Notes: generated by a model from the letters alone, not told the origin. DNA of 64,000 nucleotides from Auanema rhodensis (GCA_964057225.1 OZ059898.1:16655267-16719266); one strand, 5' to 3'; shown: positions 27,455 through 41,886, counted from the stretch's first letter. Numbers and translations: made by a program.

Positions 27455-30400
27455 AATTTTGAAAACCGCATTTCTTTATCTTTCACGTGAAGCGAGTTAC
27501 ATACCAAGTGCACATCACGTGTACATTTAATTAGCATAAATTAAAGTTCACGTAAATTTCAAAGTCATGGTTACCATGCACCAATATCAATAAAAATTTG
27601 TTTTTAGACTAATATGGACATGGGGAATCTAATTTTGAAAACCGTATCTCTTTATCTTTCACGTGAAGCGAGTTACATACCAAGTACACATCACGTGTAC
27701 ATTTAATTAGCAAAAATTAAAGTTCACGTAAATTTCAAAGTCATGGTTACCATGCACCAATATCAATAAAAATTTGTTTTTAGACTAATATGGACATGGG
27801 AAATCTAATTTTGAAAACCGCATCTCTTTATCTTTCACGTGAAGCGAGTTACATACCAAGTGCACATCACGTGTACATTTAATTAGCATAAATTAAAGTT
27901 CACGTAAATTTCAAAGTCATGGTTACCATGAACCAATATCAATAAAAATTTGTTTTTAGACTAATATGGACATGGGGAATCTAATTTTGAAAACCGCATC
28001 TCTATATCTTTCACGTGAAGCGAGTTACATACCAAGTGCACATCACGTGTACATTTAATTAGCATAAATTAAAGTTCACGTAAATTACAAAGTCATGGTT
28101 ACCATGAACCAATATCAATAAAAATTTGTTTTAAGACTAATATGGACATGAGGAATCTAATTTTGAAAACCGCATCTCTTTATCTTTCACGTGAAGCGAG
28201 TTACATACCAAGTGCACATCACGTGTACATTTAATTAGCATAAATTAAAGTTCACGTAAATTTCAAAGTCATGGTTACCATGAACCAATATCAATAAAAA
28301 TTTGTTTTTAGACTAATATGGACATGGGGAATCTAATTTTGAAAACCGCATCTCTTTATCTTTCACGTGAAGCGAGTTACATACCAAGTGCACATCACGT
28401 GTACATTTAATTAGCATAAATTAAAGTTCACGTAAATTTCAAAGTCATGTTTACCATGAACCAATATCAATAAAAATTTGTTTTTAGACTAGGATGGACA
28501 TGGGGAATCTAATTTTGAAAACCGCATCTCTTTATCTTTCACGTGAAGCGAGTTACATACCAAGTGCACATCACGTGTACATTTAATTAGCATAAATTAA
28601 AGTTCACGTAAATTTCAAAGTCATGGTTACCATGCACCAATATCAATAAAAATTTGTTTTTAGACTAATATGGACATGGGGAATCTAATTTTGAAAACCG
28701 CATCTCTTTATCTTTCACGTGAAGCGAGTTACATACCAAGTGCACATCACGTGTACATTTAATTAGCATAAATTAAAGTTCACGTAAATTTCAAAGTCAT
28801 GGTTACCATGAACCAATATCAATAAAAATTTGTTTTTAGAATAATATGGACATGGGGAATCTAATTTTGAAAACCGCATCTCTTGATCTTTCACGTGAAG
28901 CGAGTTACATACCAAGTGCACATCACGTGTACATTTAATTAGCATAAATTAAAGTTCACGTAAATTTCAAAGTCATGGTTACCATGCACCAATATCAATA
29001 AAAATTTGTTTTTAGACTAATATGGACATGGGGAATCTAATTTTGAAAACCGCATCTCTTTATCTTTCACGTGAAGCGAGTTACATACCAAGTGCACATC
29101 ACGTGTACATTTAATTAGCATAAATTAAAGTTCACGTAAATTTCAAAGTCATGGTTACCATGAACCAATATCAATAAGAATTTGTTTTTAAACTAATATG
29201 GACATGGGGAATCTAATTTTGAAAACCGCATCTCTTTATCTTTCACGTGAAGCGAGTTACATACCAAGTGCACATCACGTGTACATTTAATTAGCATAAA
29301 TTAAAGTTCACGTAAATTTCAAAGTCATGGTTACCATGCACCAATATCAATAAAAATTTGTTTTTAGACTAATATGGACATGGGGAATCTAATTTTGAAA
29401 ACCGCATCTCTTTATCTTTCACGTGAAGCGAGTTACATACCAAGTGCACATCACGTGTACATTTAATTAGCATAAATTAAAGTTCTCGTAAATTTCAAAG
29501 TCATGGTTACCATGAACCAATATCAATAAAAATTTGTTTTTAGACTAATATGGACATGGGGAATCTAATTTTGAAAACCGCATCTCTTTATCTTTCACGT
29601 GAAGCGAGTTACATACCAAGTGCACATCACGTGTACATTTAATTAGCATAAATTAAAGTTCACGTAAATTTCAAAGTCATGGTTACCATGCACCAATATC
29701 AATAAAAATTTGTTTTTAGACTAATATGGACATGGGGAATCTAATTTTGAAAACCGTATCTCTTTATCTTTCACGTGAAGCGAGTTACATACCAAGTACA
29801 CATCACGTGTACATTTAATTAGCATAAATTAAAGTTCACGTAAATTTCAAAGTCATGGTTACCATGCACCAATATCAATAAAAATTTGTTTTTAGACTAA
29901 TATGGACATGGGAAATCTAATTTTGAAAACCGCATCTCTTTATCTTTCACGTGAAGCGAGTTACATACCAAGTGCACATCACGTGTACATTTAATTAGCA
30001 TAAATTAAAGTTCACGTAAATTTCAAAGTCATGGTTACCATGAACCAATATCAATAAAAATTTGTTTTTAGACTAATATGGACATGGGGAATCTAATTTT
30101 GAAAACCGCATCTCTATATCTTTCACGTGAAGCGAGTTACATACCAAGTGCACATCACGTGTACATTTAATTAGCATAAATTAAAGTTCACGTAAATTAC
30201 AAAGTCATGGTTACCATGAACCAATATCAATAAAAATTTGTTTTAAGACTAATATGGACATGAGGAATCTAATTTTGAAAACCGCATCTCTTTATCTTTC
30301 ACGTGAAGCGAGTTACATACCAAGTGCACATCACGTGTACATTTAATTAGCATAAATTAAAGTTCACGTAAATTTCAAAGTCATGGTTACCATGAACCAA

Positions 30401-33400
30401 TATCAATAAAAATTTGTTTTTAGACTAATATGGACATGGGGAATCTAATTTTGAAAACCGCATCTCTTTATCTTTCACGTGAAGCGAGTTACATACCAAG
30501 TGCACATCACGTGTACATTTAATTAGCATAAATTAAAGTTCACGTAAATTTCAAAGTCATGTTTACCATGAACCAATATCAATAAAAATTTGTTTTTAGA
30601 CTAGGATGGACATGGGGAATCTAATTTTGAAAACCGCATCTCTTTATCTTTCACGTGAAGCGAGTTACATACCAAGTGCACATCACGTGTACATTTAATT
30701 AGCATAAATTAAAGTTCACGTAAATTTCAAAGTCATGGTTACCATGCACCAATATCAATAAAAATTTGTTTTTAGACTAATATGGACATGGGGAATCTAA
30801 TTTTGAAAACCGCATCTCTTTATCTTTCACGTGAAGCGAGTTACATACCAAGTGCACATCACGTGTACATTTAATTAGCATAAATTAAAGTTCACGTAAA
30901 TTTCAAAGTCATGGTTACCATGAACCAATATCAATAAGAATTTGTTTTTAAACTAATATGGACATGGGGAATCTAATTTTGAAAACCGCATCTCTTTATC
31001 TTTCACGTGAAGCGAGTTACATACCAAGTGCACATCACGTGTACATTTAATTAGCATAAATTAAAGTTCACGTAAATTTCAAAGTCATGGTTACCATGAA
31101 CCAATATCAATAAAAATTTGTTTTTAGACTAGGATGGACATGGGGAATCTAATTTTGAAAACCGCATCTCTTTATCTTTCACGTGAAGCGAGTTACATAC
31201 CAAGTGCACATCACGTGTACATTTAATTAGCATAAATTAAAGTTCACGTAAATTTCAAAGTCATGGTTACCATGAACCAATATCAATAAAAATTTGTTTT
31301 TAAACTAATATGGACATGGGGAATCTAATTTTGAAAACCGCATCTCTTTATCTTTCACGTGAAGCGAGTTACATACCAAGTGCACATCACGTGTACATTT
31401 AATTAGCATAAATTAAAGTTCACGTAAATTTCAAAGTCATGGTTACCATGAACCAATATCAATAAAAATTTGTTTTTAGACTAATATGGACATGGGGAAT
31501 CTAATTTTGAAAACCGCATCTCTTTATCTTTCACGTGAAGCGAGTTACATACCAAGTGCACATCACGTGTACATTTAATTAGCATAAATTAAAGTTCACG
31601 TAAATTTCAAAGTCATGGTTACCATGAACCAATATCAATAAAAATTTGTTTTTAGACTAATATGGACATGGGGAATCTAATTTTGAAAACCGCATCTCTT
31701 TATCTTTCACGTGAAGCGAGTTACATACCAAGTGCACATCACGTGTACATTTAATTAGCATAAATTAAAGTTCACGTAAATTTCAAAGACATGGTTACCA
31801 TGAACCAATATCAATAAAAATTTGTTTTTAGACTAATATGGACATGGGGAATCTAATTTTGAAAACCGTATCTCTTTATCTTTCACGTGAAGCGAGTTAC
31901 ATACCAAGTACACATCACGTGTACATTTAATTAGCATAAATTAAAGTTCACGTAAATTTCAAAGTCATGGTTACCATGCACCAATATCAATAAAAATTTG
32001 TTTTTAGACTAATATGGACATGGGGAATCTAATTTTGAAAACCGCATCTCTTTATCTTTCACGTGAAGCGAGTTACATACCAAGTGCACATCACGTGTAC
32101 ATTTAATTAGCATAAATTAAAGTTCACGTAAATTTCAAAGTCATGGTTACCATGAACCAATATCAATAAAAATTTGTTTTTAAACTAATATGGACATGGG
32201 GAATCTAATTTTGAAAACCGCATCTCTTTATCTTTTACGTGAAGCGAGTTACATACCAAGTGCACATCACGTGTACATTTAATTAGCATAAATTAAAGTT
32301 CACGTAAATTTCAAAGTCATGGTTACCATGAACCAATATCAATAAAAATTTGTTTTTAGACTAATATGGACATGGGGAATCTAATTTTGAAAACCGCATC
32401 TCTTTATCTTTCACGTGAAGCGAGTTACATACCAAGTGCACATCACGTGTACATTTAATTAGCATAAATTAAAGTTCACGTAAATTTCAAAGTCATGGTT
32501 ACCATGAACCAATATCAACAAAAATTTGTTTTGAGACTAATATGGACATGGGGAATCTAATTTTGAAAACCGCATCTCTTTATCTTTCACGTGAAGCGAA
32601 TTACATACCAAGTGCACATCACGTTTACATTTAATTAGCATAAATTAAAGTTCACGTAAATTTCAAAGTCATGGTTACCATGAACCAATATCAATAAAAA
32701 TTTGTTTTTAGACTAATATGGACATGGGGAATCTAATTTTGAAAACCGCATCTCTTTATCTTTCACGTGAAGCGAGTTACATACCAAGTGCACATCACGT
32801 TTACATTTAATTAGCATAAATTAAAGTTCACGTAAATTTCAAAGTCATGGTTACCATGAACCAATATCAATAAAAATTTGTTTTTAGACTAATATGGACA
32901 TGGGGAATCTAATTTTGAAAACCGCATCTCTTGATCTTTCACGTGAAGCGAGTTACATACCAAGTGCACATCACGTGTACATTTAATTAGCATAAATTAA
33001 AGTTCACGTAAATTACAAAGTCATGGTTACCATGAACCAATATCAATAAAAATTTGTTTTTAGACTAATATGGACATGGGGAATCTAATTTTGAAAACCG
33101 CATCTCTTTATCTTTCACGTGAAGCGAGTTACATACCAAGTGCACATCACGTGTACAATTAATTAGCATAAATTAAAGTTCACGTAAATTACAAAGTCAT
33201 GGTTACCATGAACCAATATCAATAAAAATTTGTTTTTAGACTAATATGGACATGGGGAATCTAATTTTGAAAACCGCATCTCTTTATCTTTCACGTGAAG
33301 CGAGTTACATACCAAGTGCACATCACGTGTACATTTAATTAGCATAAATTAAAGTTCACGTAAATTTCAAAGTCATGGTTACCATGAACCAATATCAATA

Positions 33401-34142
33401 AAAATTTGTTTTTAGACTAATATGGACATGGGGAATCTAATTTTGAAAACCGCATCTCTTTATCTTTCACGTGAAGCGAGTTACATACCAAGTGCACATC
33501 ACGTTTACATTTAATTAGCATAAATTAAAGTTCACGTAAATTTCAAAGTCATGGTTACCATGAACCAATATCAATAAAAATTTGTTTTTAGACTAATATG
33601 GACATGGGGAATCTAATTTTGAAAACCGCATCTCTTGATCTTTCACGTGAAGCGAGTTACATACCAAGTGCACATCACGTGTACATTTAATTAGCATAAA
33701 TTAAAGTTCACGTAAATTACAAAGTCATGGTTACCATGAACCAATATCAATAAAAATTTGTTTTTAGACTAATATGGACATGGGGAATCTAATTTTGAAA
33801 ACCGCATCTCTTTATCTTTCACGTGAAGCGAGTTACATACCAAGTGCACATCACGTGTACATTTAATTAGCATAAATTAAAGTTCACGTAAATTTCAAAG
33901 TCATGGTTACCATGCACCAATATCAATAAAAATTTGTTTTTAGACTAATATGGACATGGGGAATCTAATTTTGAAAACCGTATCTCTTTATCTTTCACGT
34001 GAAGCGAGTTACATACCAAGTGCACATCACGTGTACATTTAATTAGCATAAATTAAAGTTCACGTAAATTTCAAAGTCATGGTTACCATGAACCAATATC
34101 AATAAAAATTTGTTTTTAGACTAATATGGACATGGGGAATCT
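27455..34142. repeat. Mixed cassettes: P + G/H/Y (27.5-31.1 kb), then S/T (32.4-33.7 kb)
   Basis: Units m157-m194. Two cassettes of a CCGTATC/AGTACAC unit with GGGAAATC, plain, P, plain, H, GCACC start at 27631 and 29743 (12 units apart). Y units follow at 29173 and 30933. From 32383 there is an S/T cassette: CAACAAAA..GAGAC, GCGAATTAC + CACGTTTAC, CACGTTTAC, CTCTTGATC + AAATTACAAAG, TACAATTAAT. It matches the end of the 6-kb duplication. A small patch with S/T marks sits at about 28.84-28.88 kb. Confidence 0.7.
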
Positions 34143-34318
34143 AATTTTGAAAACCGCATCTCTATATCTTTCACGTGAAGCGAGTTACATACCAAGTGCA
34201 CATCACGTGTACATTTAATTAGCATAAATTAAAGTTCACGTAAATTACAAAGTCATGGTTACCATGAACCAATATCAATAAAAATTTGTTTTAAGACTAA
34301 TATGGACATGAGGAATCT

Positions 34319-35726
34319 AATTTTGAAAACCGCATCTCTTTATCTTTCACGTGAAGCGAGTTACATACCAAGTGCACATCACGTAAACATTTAATTAGCA
34401 TAAATTAAAGTTCATGTAAATTTCAAAGTCATGGTAACCATGAACCAATATCAATAAAAATTTGTTTTTAGACTAATATGGACATGGGGAATCTAGTTTT
34501 GAAAACCGCATCTCTTTATCTTTCACGTGAAGCGAGTTACATACCAAGTGCACATCACGTGTACATTTAATTAGCATAAATTAAAGTTCACGTAAATTTC
34601 AAAGTCATGGTTACCAAGAACCAATATCAATAAAAATTTGTTTTTAGACTAATATGGACATGGGGAATCTAATTTTGAAAACTGCATCTCTTTATCTTTC
34701 ACGTGAAGCGAGTTACATACCAAGTGCATATCACGTGTACATTTAATTAGCATAAATTAAAGTTCACGTAAATTTCAAAGTCATGGTTACCATGCACCAA
34801 TATCAATAAAAATTTGTTTTTAGACTAATATGGACATGGGGAATCTAATTTTGAAAACCGCATCTCTTTATCTTTCACGTGAAGTGAGTTACATACCAAG
34901 TGCACATCACGTGTACATTTAATTAGCATAAATTAAAGTTCACGTAAATTACAAAGTCATGGTTAACATGAACCAATATCAATAAAAATTTGTTTTTAGA
35001 CTAATATGGACATGGGGAATCTAATTTTCAAAACCGCATCTCTTTATCTTTCACGTGAAGCGAGTTACATACCAAGTGCACATCACGTAAACATTTAATT
35101 AGCATAAATTAAAGTTCATGTAAATTTCAAAGTCATGGTAACCATGAACCAATATCAATAAAAATTTGTTTTTAGACTAATATGGACATGGGGAATCTAG
35201 TTTTGAAAACCGCATCTCTTTATCTTTCACGTGAAGCGAGTTACATACCAAGTGCACATCACGTGTACATTTAATTAGCATAAATTAAAGTTCACGTAAA
35301 TTTCAAAGTCATGGTTACCAAGAACCAATATCAATAAAAATTTGTTTTTAGACTAATATGGACATGGGGAATCTAATTTTGAAAACTGCATCTCTTTATC
35401 TTTCACGTGAAGCGAGTTACATACCAAGTGCATATCACGTGTACATTTAATTAGCATAAATTAAAGTTCACGTAAATTTCAAAGTCATGGTTACCATGCA
35501 CCAATATCAATAAAAATTTGTTTTTAGACTAATATGGACATGGGGAATCTAATTTTGAAAACCGCATCTCTTTATCTTTCACGTGAAGTGAGTTACATAC
35601 CAAGTGCACATCACGTGTACATTTAATTAGCATAAATTAAAGTTCACGTAAATTACAAAGTCATGGTTAACATGAACCAATATCAATAAAAATTTGTTTT
35701 TAGACTAATATGGACATGGGGAATCT
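34319..35726. repeat. 4-unit (704 bp) tandem higher-order repeat, two copies
   Basis: Units m196-m199 and m200-m203 share the order Q' (CACGTAAAC + TTCATGTAA + GGTAACC), U (AGTTTT start + CCAAGAACC), V (AACTGCATC + GTGCATATC + GCACC) and W (GAAGTGAG + AAATTACAAAG + GTTAACATG). The GGTAACC marks at 34431 and 35135 are exactly 704 bp apart. The second copy begins ATTTTCAAAACC; the first begins ATTTTGAAAACC. Confidence 0.9.
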
Positions 35727-37662
35727 AATTTTCAAAACCGCATCTCTTTATCTTTCACGTGAAGCGAGTTACATACCAAGTGCACATCACGTGTACAATT
35801 AATTAGCATAAATTAAAGTTCACGTAAATTACAAAGTCATGGTTACCATGAACCAATATCAATAAAAATTTGTTTTTAGACTAATATGGACATGGGGAAT
35901 CTAATTTTGAAAACCACATCTCTATATCTTTCACGTGAAGCGAGTTACATACCAAGTGCACATCACGTGTACATTTAATTAGCATAAATTAAAGTTCACG
36001 TAAATTACAAAGTCATGGTTACCATGAACCAATATCAATAAAAATTTGTTTTAAGACTAATATGGACATGAGGAATCTAATTTTGAAAACCGCATCTCTT
36101 TATCTTTCACGTGAAGCGAGTTACATACCAAGTGCACATCACGTAAACATTTAATTAGCATAAATTAAAGTTCACGTAAATTTTAAAGTCATGGTTACCA
36201 TGCACCAATATCAATAAAAATTTGTTTTTAGACTAATATGGACATGGGGAATCTAATTTTGAAAACCGCATCTCTTTATCTTTCACGTGAAGCGAGTTAC
36301 ATACCAAGTGCACATCACGTGTACATTTAATTAGCATAAATTGAAGTTCACGTAAATTTCAAAGTCATGGTTACCATTAACCAATATCAATGAAAATTTG
36401 TTTTTAGACTAATATGGACATGGGGAATCTAATTTTGAAAACCGCATCTTTTTATCTTTCACGTGAAGCGAGTTACATACCAAGTGCACATCACGTAAAC
36501 ATTTAATTAGCATAAATTAAAGTTCACGTAAATTTCAAAGTCATGGTTACCATGCACCAATATCAATAAAAATTTGTTTTTAGACTAATATGGACATGGG
36601 GAATCTAATTTTGAAAACCGCATCTCTTTATCTTTCACGTGAAGCGAGTTACATACCAAGTGCACATCACGTGTACATTTAAATAGCATAAATTAAAGTT
36701 CACGTAAATTACAAAGTCATGGTTACCATGAACCAATATCAATAAAAATTTGTTTTTAGACTAATATGGACATGGGGAATCTAATTTTGAAAACCGCATC
36801 TCTTTATCTTTCACGTGAAGCGAGTTACATACCAAGTGCACATCACGTGTACATTTAATTAGCATAAATTAAAGTTCACGTAAATTTCAAAGTCATGGTT
36901 ACCATGAACCAATATCAATAAAAATTTGTTTTTAGACTAATATGGACATGGGGAATCTAATTTTGAAAACCACATCTCTATATCTTTCACGTGAAGCGAG
37001 TTACATACCAAGTGCACATCACGTGTACATTTAATTAGCATAAATTAAAGTTCACGTAAATTACAAAGTCATGGTTACCATGAACCAATATCAATAAAAA
37101 TTTGTTTTAAGACTAATATGGACATGAGGAATCTAATTTTGAAAACCGCATCTCTTTATCTTTCACGTGAAGCGAGTTACATACCAAGTGCACATCACGT
37201 AAACATTTAATTAGCATAAATTAAAGTTCACGTAAATTTCAAAGTCATGGTTACCATGAACCAATATCAATAAAAATTTGTTTTTAGACTAATATGGACA
37301 TGGGGAATCTAGTTTTGAAAACCGCATCTCTTTATCTTTCACGTGAAGCGAGTTACATACCAAGTGCACATCACGTGTACATTTAATTAGCATAAATTGA
37401 AGTTCACGTAAATTTCAAAGTCATGGTTACCATTAACCAATATCAATGAAAATTTGTTTTTAGACTAATATGGACATGGGGAATCTAATTTTGAAAACCG
37501 CATCTTTTTATCTTTCACGTGAAGCGAGTTACATACCAAGTGCACATCACGTAAACATTTAATTAGCATAAATTAAAGTTCACGTAAATTTCAAAGTCAT
37601 GGTTACCATGCACCAATATCAATAAAAATTTGTTTTTAGACTAATATGGACATGGGGAATCT
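35023..37662. repeat. 18-unit (3,168 bp) higher-order repeat, copy 1 (15 matching units)
   Basis: Units m200-m214, in the order Q'', U, V, W, X (TTTTCAAAACC + TACAATTAAT), P, Z (CACGTAAAC + ATTTTAAAG + GCACC), R, N, O (ATTTAAATAGC + AAATTACAAAG), plain, P, Q, R', N. The same 15-unit order begins at 38191. Marks are 3,168 bp apart: GGTAACC at 35135/38303, CCATTAACC at 36373/39541 and 37429/40597. The repeat period closes with units m215-m217, two of which are chimeric. Confidence 0.9.
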
Positions 37663-37838
37663 AATTTTGAAAACCGCATCTCTTTATCTTTCACGTGAAG
37701 CGAGTTACATACCAAGTGCACATCACGTGTACATTTAAATAGCATAAATTAAAGTTCACGTAAATTTCAAAGTCATGGTTACCATGAACCAATATCAATA
37801 AAAATTTGTTTTTAGACTAATATGGACATGGGGAATCT
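37663..37838. repeat. Chimeric unit m215 (O head + plain tail): single-unit deletion junction
   Basis: The head has the O mark ATTTAAATAGC, but the tail has AAATTTCAAAG and CATGAACC, as in the plain unit that follows O elsewhere (m209-m210, m227-m228, m233-m234). The next unit here is P, so one unit's worth of sequence (176 bp) is missing. The exchange point falls between unit offsets of about 78 and 104. Confidence 0.8.
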
Positions 37839-38014
37839 AATTTTGAAAACCACATCTCTATATCTTTCACGTGAAGCGAGTTACATACCAAGTGCACATC
37901 ACGTGTACATTTAATTAGCATAAATTAAAGTTCACGTAAATTACAAAGTCATGGTTACCATGAACCAATATCAATAAAAATTTGTTTTAAGACTAATATG
38001 GACATGAGGAATCT

Positions 38015-38190
38015 AATTTTGAAAACCGCATCTCTTTATCTTTCACGTGAAGCGAGTTACATACCAAGTGCACATCACGTAAACATTTAATTAGCATAAA
38101 TTAAAGTTCACGTAAATTTCAAAGTCATGGTTAACATGAACCAATATCAATAAAAATTTGTTTTTAGACTAATATGGACATGGGGAATCT
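38015..38190. repeat. Chimeric unit m217 (Q head + W tail): duplication junction
   Basis: The head has the Q mark CACGTAAAC and AAATTTCAAAG, following a P unit as Q does. The tail has GTTAACATG, otherwise found only in W units, and it is followed by the TTTTCAAAACC start that follows W (m199, m203). This is the join expected if an unequal exchange between a Q unit and W unit m199 created the 3,168-bp duplication. Confidence 0.8.
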
Positions 38191-40830
38191 AATTTTCAAA
38201 ACCGCATCTCTTTATCTTTCACGTGAAGCGAGTTACATACCAAGTGCACATCACGTAAACATTTAATTAGCATAAATTAAAGTTCATGTAAATTTCAAAG
38301 TCATGGTAACCATGAACCAATATCAATAAAAATTTGTTTTTAGACTAATATGGACATGGGGAATCTAGTTTTGAAAACCGCATCTCTTTATCTTTCACGT
38401 GAAGCGAGTTACATACCAAGTGCACATCACGTGTACATTTAATTAGCATAAATTAAAGTTCACGTAAATTTCAAAGTCATGGTTACCAAGAACCAATATC
38501 AATAAAAATTTGTTTTTAGACTAATATGGACATGGGGAATCTAATTTTGAAAACTGCATCTCTTTATCTTTCACGTGAAGCGAGTTACATACCAAGTGCA
38601 TATCACGTGTACATTTAATTAGCATAAATTAAAGTTCACGTAAATTTCAAAGTCATGGTTACCATGCACCAATATCAATAAAAATTTGTTTTTAGACTAA
38701 TATGGACATGGGGAATCTAATTTTGAAAACCGCATCTCTTTATCTTTCACGTGAAGTGAGTTACATACCAAGTGCACATCACGTGTACATTTAATTAGCA
38801 TAAATTAAAGTTCACGTAAATTACAAAGTCATGGTTAACATGAACCAATATCAATAAAAATTTGTTTTTAGACTAATATGGACATGGGGAATCTAATTTT
38901 CAAAACCGCATCTCTTTATCTTTCACGTGAAGCGAGTTACATACCAAGTGCACATCACGTGTACAATTAATTAGCATAAATTAAAGTTCACGTAAATTAC
39001 AAAGTCATGGTTACCATGAACCAATATCAATAAAAATTTGTTTTTAGACTAATATGGACATGGGGAATCTAATTTTGAAAACCACATCTCTATATCTTTC
39101 ACGTGAAGCGAGTTACATACCAAGTGCACATCACGTGTACATTTAATTAGCATAAATTAAAGTTCACGTAAATTACAAAGTCATGGTTACCATGAACCAA
39201 TATCAATAAAAATTTGTTTTAAGACTAATATGGACATGAGGAATCTAATTTTGAAAACCGCATCTCTTTATCTTTCACGTGAAGCGAGTTACATACCAAG
39301 TGCACATCACGTAAACATTTAATTAGCATAAATTAAAGTTCACGTAAATTTTAAAGTCATGGTTACCATGCACCAATATCAATAAAAATTTGTTTTTAGA
39401 CTAATATGGACATGGGGAATCTAATTTTGAAAACCGCATCTCTTTATCTTTCACGTGAAGCGAGTTACATACCAAGTGCACATCACGTGTACATTTAATT
39501 AGCATAAATTGAAGTTCACGTAAATTTCAAAGTCATGGTTACCATTAACCAATATCAATGAAAATTTGTTTTTAGACTAATATGGACATGGGGAATCTAA
39601 TTTTGAAAACCGCATCTTTTTATCTTTCACGTGAAGCGAGTTACATACCAAGTGCACATCACGTAAACATTTAATTAGCATAAATTAAAGTTCACGTAAA
39701 TTTCAAAGTCATGGTTACCATGCACCAATATCAATAAAAATTTGTTTTTAGACTAATATGGACATGGGGAATCTAATTTTGAAAACCGCATCTCTTTATC
39801 TTTCACGTGAAGCGAGTTACATACCAAGTGCACATCACGTGTACATTTAAATAGCATAAATTAAAGTTCACGTAAATTACAAAGTCATGGTTACCATGAA
39901 CCAATATCAATAAAAATTTGTTTTTAGACTAATATGGACATGGGGAATCTAATTTTGAAAACCGCATCTCTTTATCTTTCACGTGAAGCGAGTTACATAC
40001 CAAGTGCACATCACGTGTACATTTAATTAGCATAAATTAAAGTTCACGTAAATTTCAAAGTCATGGTTACCATGAACCAATATCAATAAAAATTTGTTTT
40101 TAGACTAATATGGACATGGGGAATCTAATTTTGAAAACCACATCTCTATATCTTTCACGTGAAGCGAGTTACATACCAAGTGCACATCACGTGTACATTT
40201 AATTAGCATAAATTAAAGTTCACGTAAATTACAAAGTCATGGTTACCATGAACCAATATCAATAAAAATTTGTTTTAAGACTAATATGGACATGAGGAAT
40301 CTAATTTTGAAAACCGCATCTCTTTATCTTTCACGTGAAGCGAGTTACATACCAAGTGCACATCACGTAAACATTTAATTAGCATAAATTAAAGTTCACG
40401 TAAATTTCAAAGTCATGGTTACCATGAACCAATATCAATAAAAATTTGTTTTTAGACTAATATGGACATGGGGAATCTAGTTTTGAAAACCGCATCTCTT
40501 TATCTTTCACGTGAAGCGAGTTACATACCAAGTGCACATCACGTGTACATTTAATTAGCATAAATTGAAGTTCACGTAAATTTCAAAGTCATGGTTACCA
40601 TTAACCAATATCAATGAAAATTTGTTTTTAGACTAATATGGACATGGGGAATCTAATTTTGAAAACCGCATCTTTTTATCTTTCACGTGAAGCGAGTTAC
40701 ATACCAAGTGCACATCACGTAAACATTTAATTAGCATAAATTAAAGTTCACGTAAATTTCAAAGTCATGGTTACCATGCACCAATATCAATAAAAATTTG
40801 TTTTTAGACTAATATGGACATGGGGAATCT
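38191..40830. repeat. 18-unit higher-order repeat, copy 2 (15 matching units)
   Basis: Units m218-m232 repeat m200-m214 in order, and I saw no difference at the marks that I followed. Beyond this point the copies part. Copy 2 continues O, plain, P, Q, R', N to 41886, while copy 1 continues with chimeric units into copy 2. The near-identity suggests a recent event. Confidence 0.9.
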
Positions 40831-41886
40831 AATTTTGAAAACCGCATCTCTTTATCTTTCACGTGAAGCGAGTTACATACCAAGTGCACATCACGTGTAC
40901 ATTTAAATAGCATAAATTAAAGTTCACGTAAATTACAAAGTCATGGTTACCATGAACCAATATCAATAAAAATTTGTTTTTAGACTAATATGGACATGGG
41001 GAATCTAATTTTGAAAACCGCATCTCTTTATCTTTCACGTGAAGCGAGTTACATACCAAGTGCACATCACGTGTACATTTAATTAGCATAAATTAAAGTT
41101 CACGTAAATTTCAAAGTCATGGTTACCATGAACCAATATCAATAAAAATTTGTTTTTAGACTAATATGGACATGGGGAATCTAATTTTGAAAACCACATC
41201 TCTATATCTTTCACGTGAAGCGAGTTACATACCAAGTGCACATCACGTGTACATTTAATTAGCATAAATTAAAGTTCACGTAAATTACAAAGTCATGGTT
41301 ACCATGAACCAATATCAATAAAAATTTGTTTTAAGACTAATATGGACATGAGGAATCTAATTTTGAAAACCGCATCTCTTTATCTTTCACGTGAAGCGAG
41401 TTACATACCAAGTGCACATCACGTAAACATTTAATTAGCATAAATTAAAGTTCACGTAAATTTCAAAGTCATGGTTACCATGAACCAATATCAATAAAAA
41501 TTTGTTTTTAGACTAATATGGACATGGGGAATCTAGTTTTGAAAACCGCATCTCTTTATCTTTCACGTGAAGCGAGTTACATACCAAGTGCACATCACGT
41601 GTACATTTAATTAGCATAAATTGAAGTTCACGTAAATTTCAAAGTCATGGTTACCATTAACCAATATCAATGAAAATTTGTTTTTAGACTAATATGGACA
41701 TGGGGAATCTAATTTTGAAAACCGCATCTTTTTATCTTTCACGTGAAGCGAGTTACATACCAAGTGCACATCACGTAAACATTTAATTAGCATAAATTAA
41801 AGTTCACGTAAATTTCAAAGTCATGGTTACCATGCACCAATATCAATAAAAATTTGTTTTTAGACTAATATGGACATGGGGAATCT
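39423..41886. repeat. 6-unit (1,056 bp) tandem higher-order repeat
   Basis: Units m225-m238 follow R-N-O-plain-P-Q, then R'-N-O-plain-P-Q, then R'-N. CCATTAACC marks at 39541, 40597 and 41653 are 1,056 bp apart. A related but partly deleted run is at 36255-37662. From 41887 the array changes to the G/H/Y lineage with an AGGATGG unit. The same N-to-G step occurs at 7743 and 58118. Confidence 0.88.
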
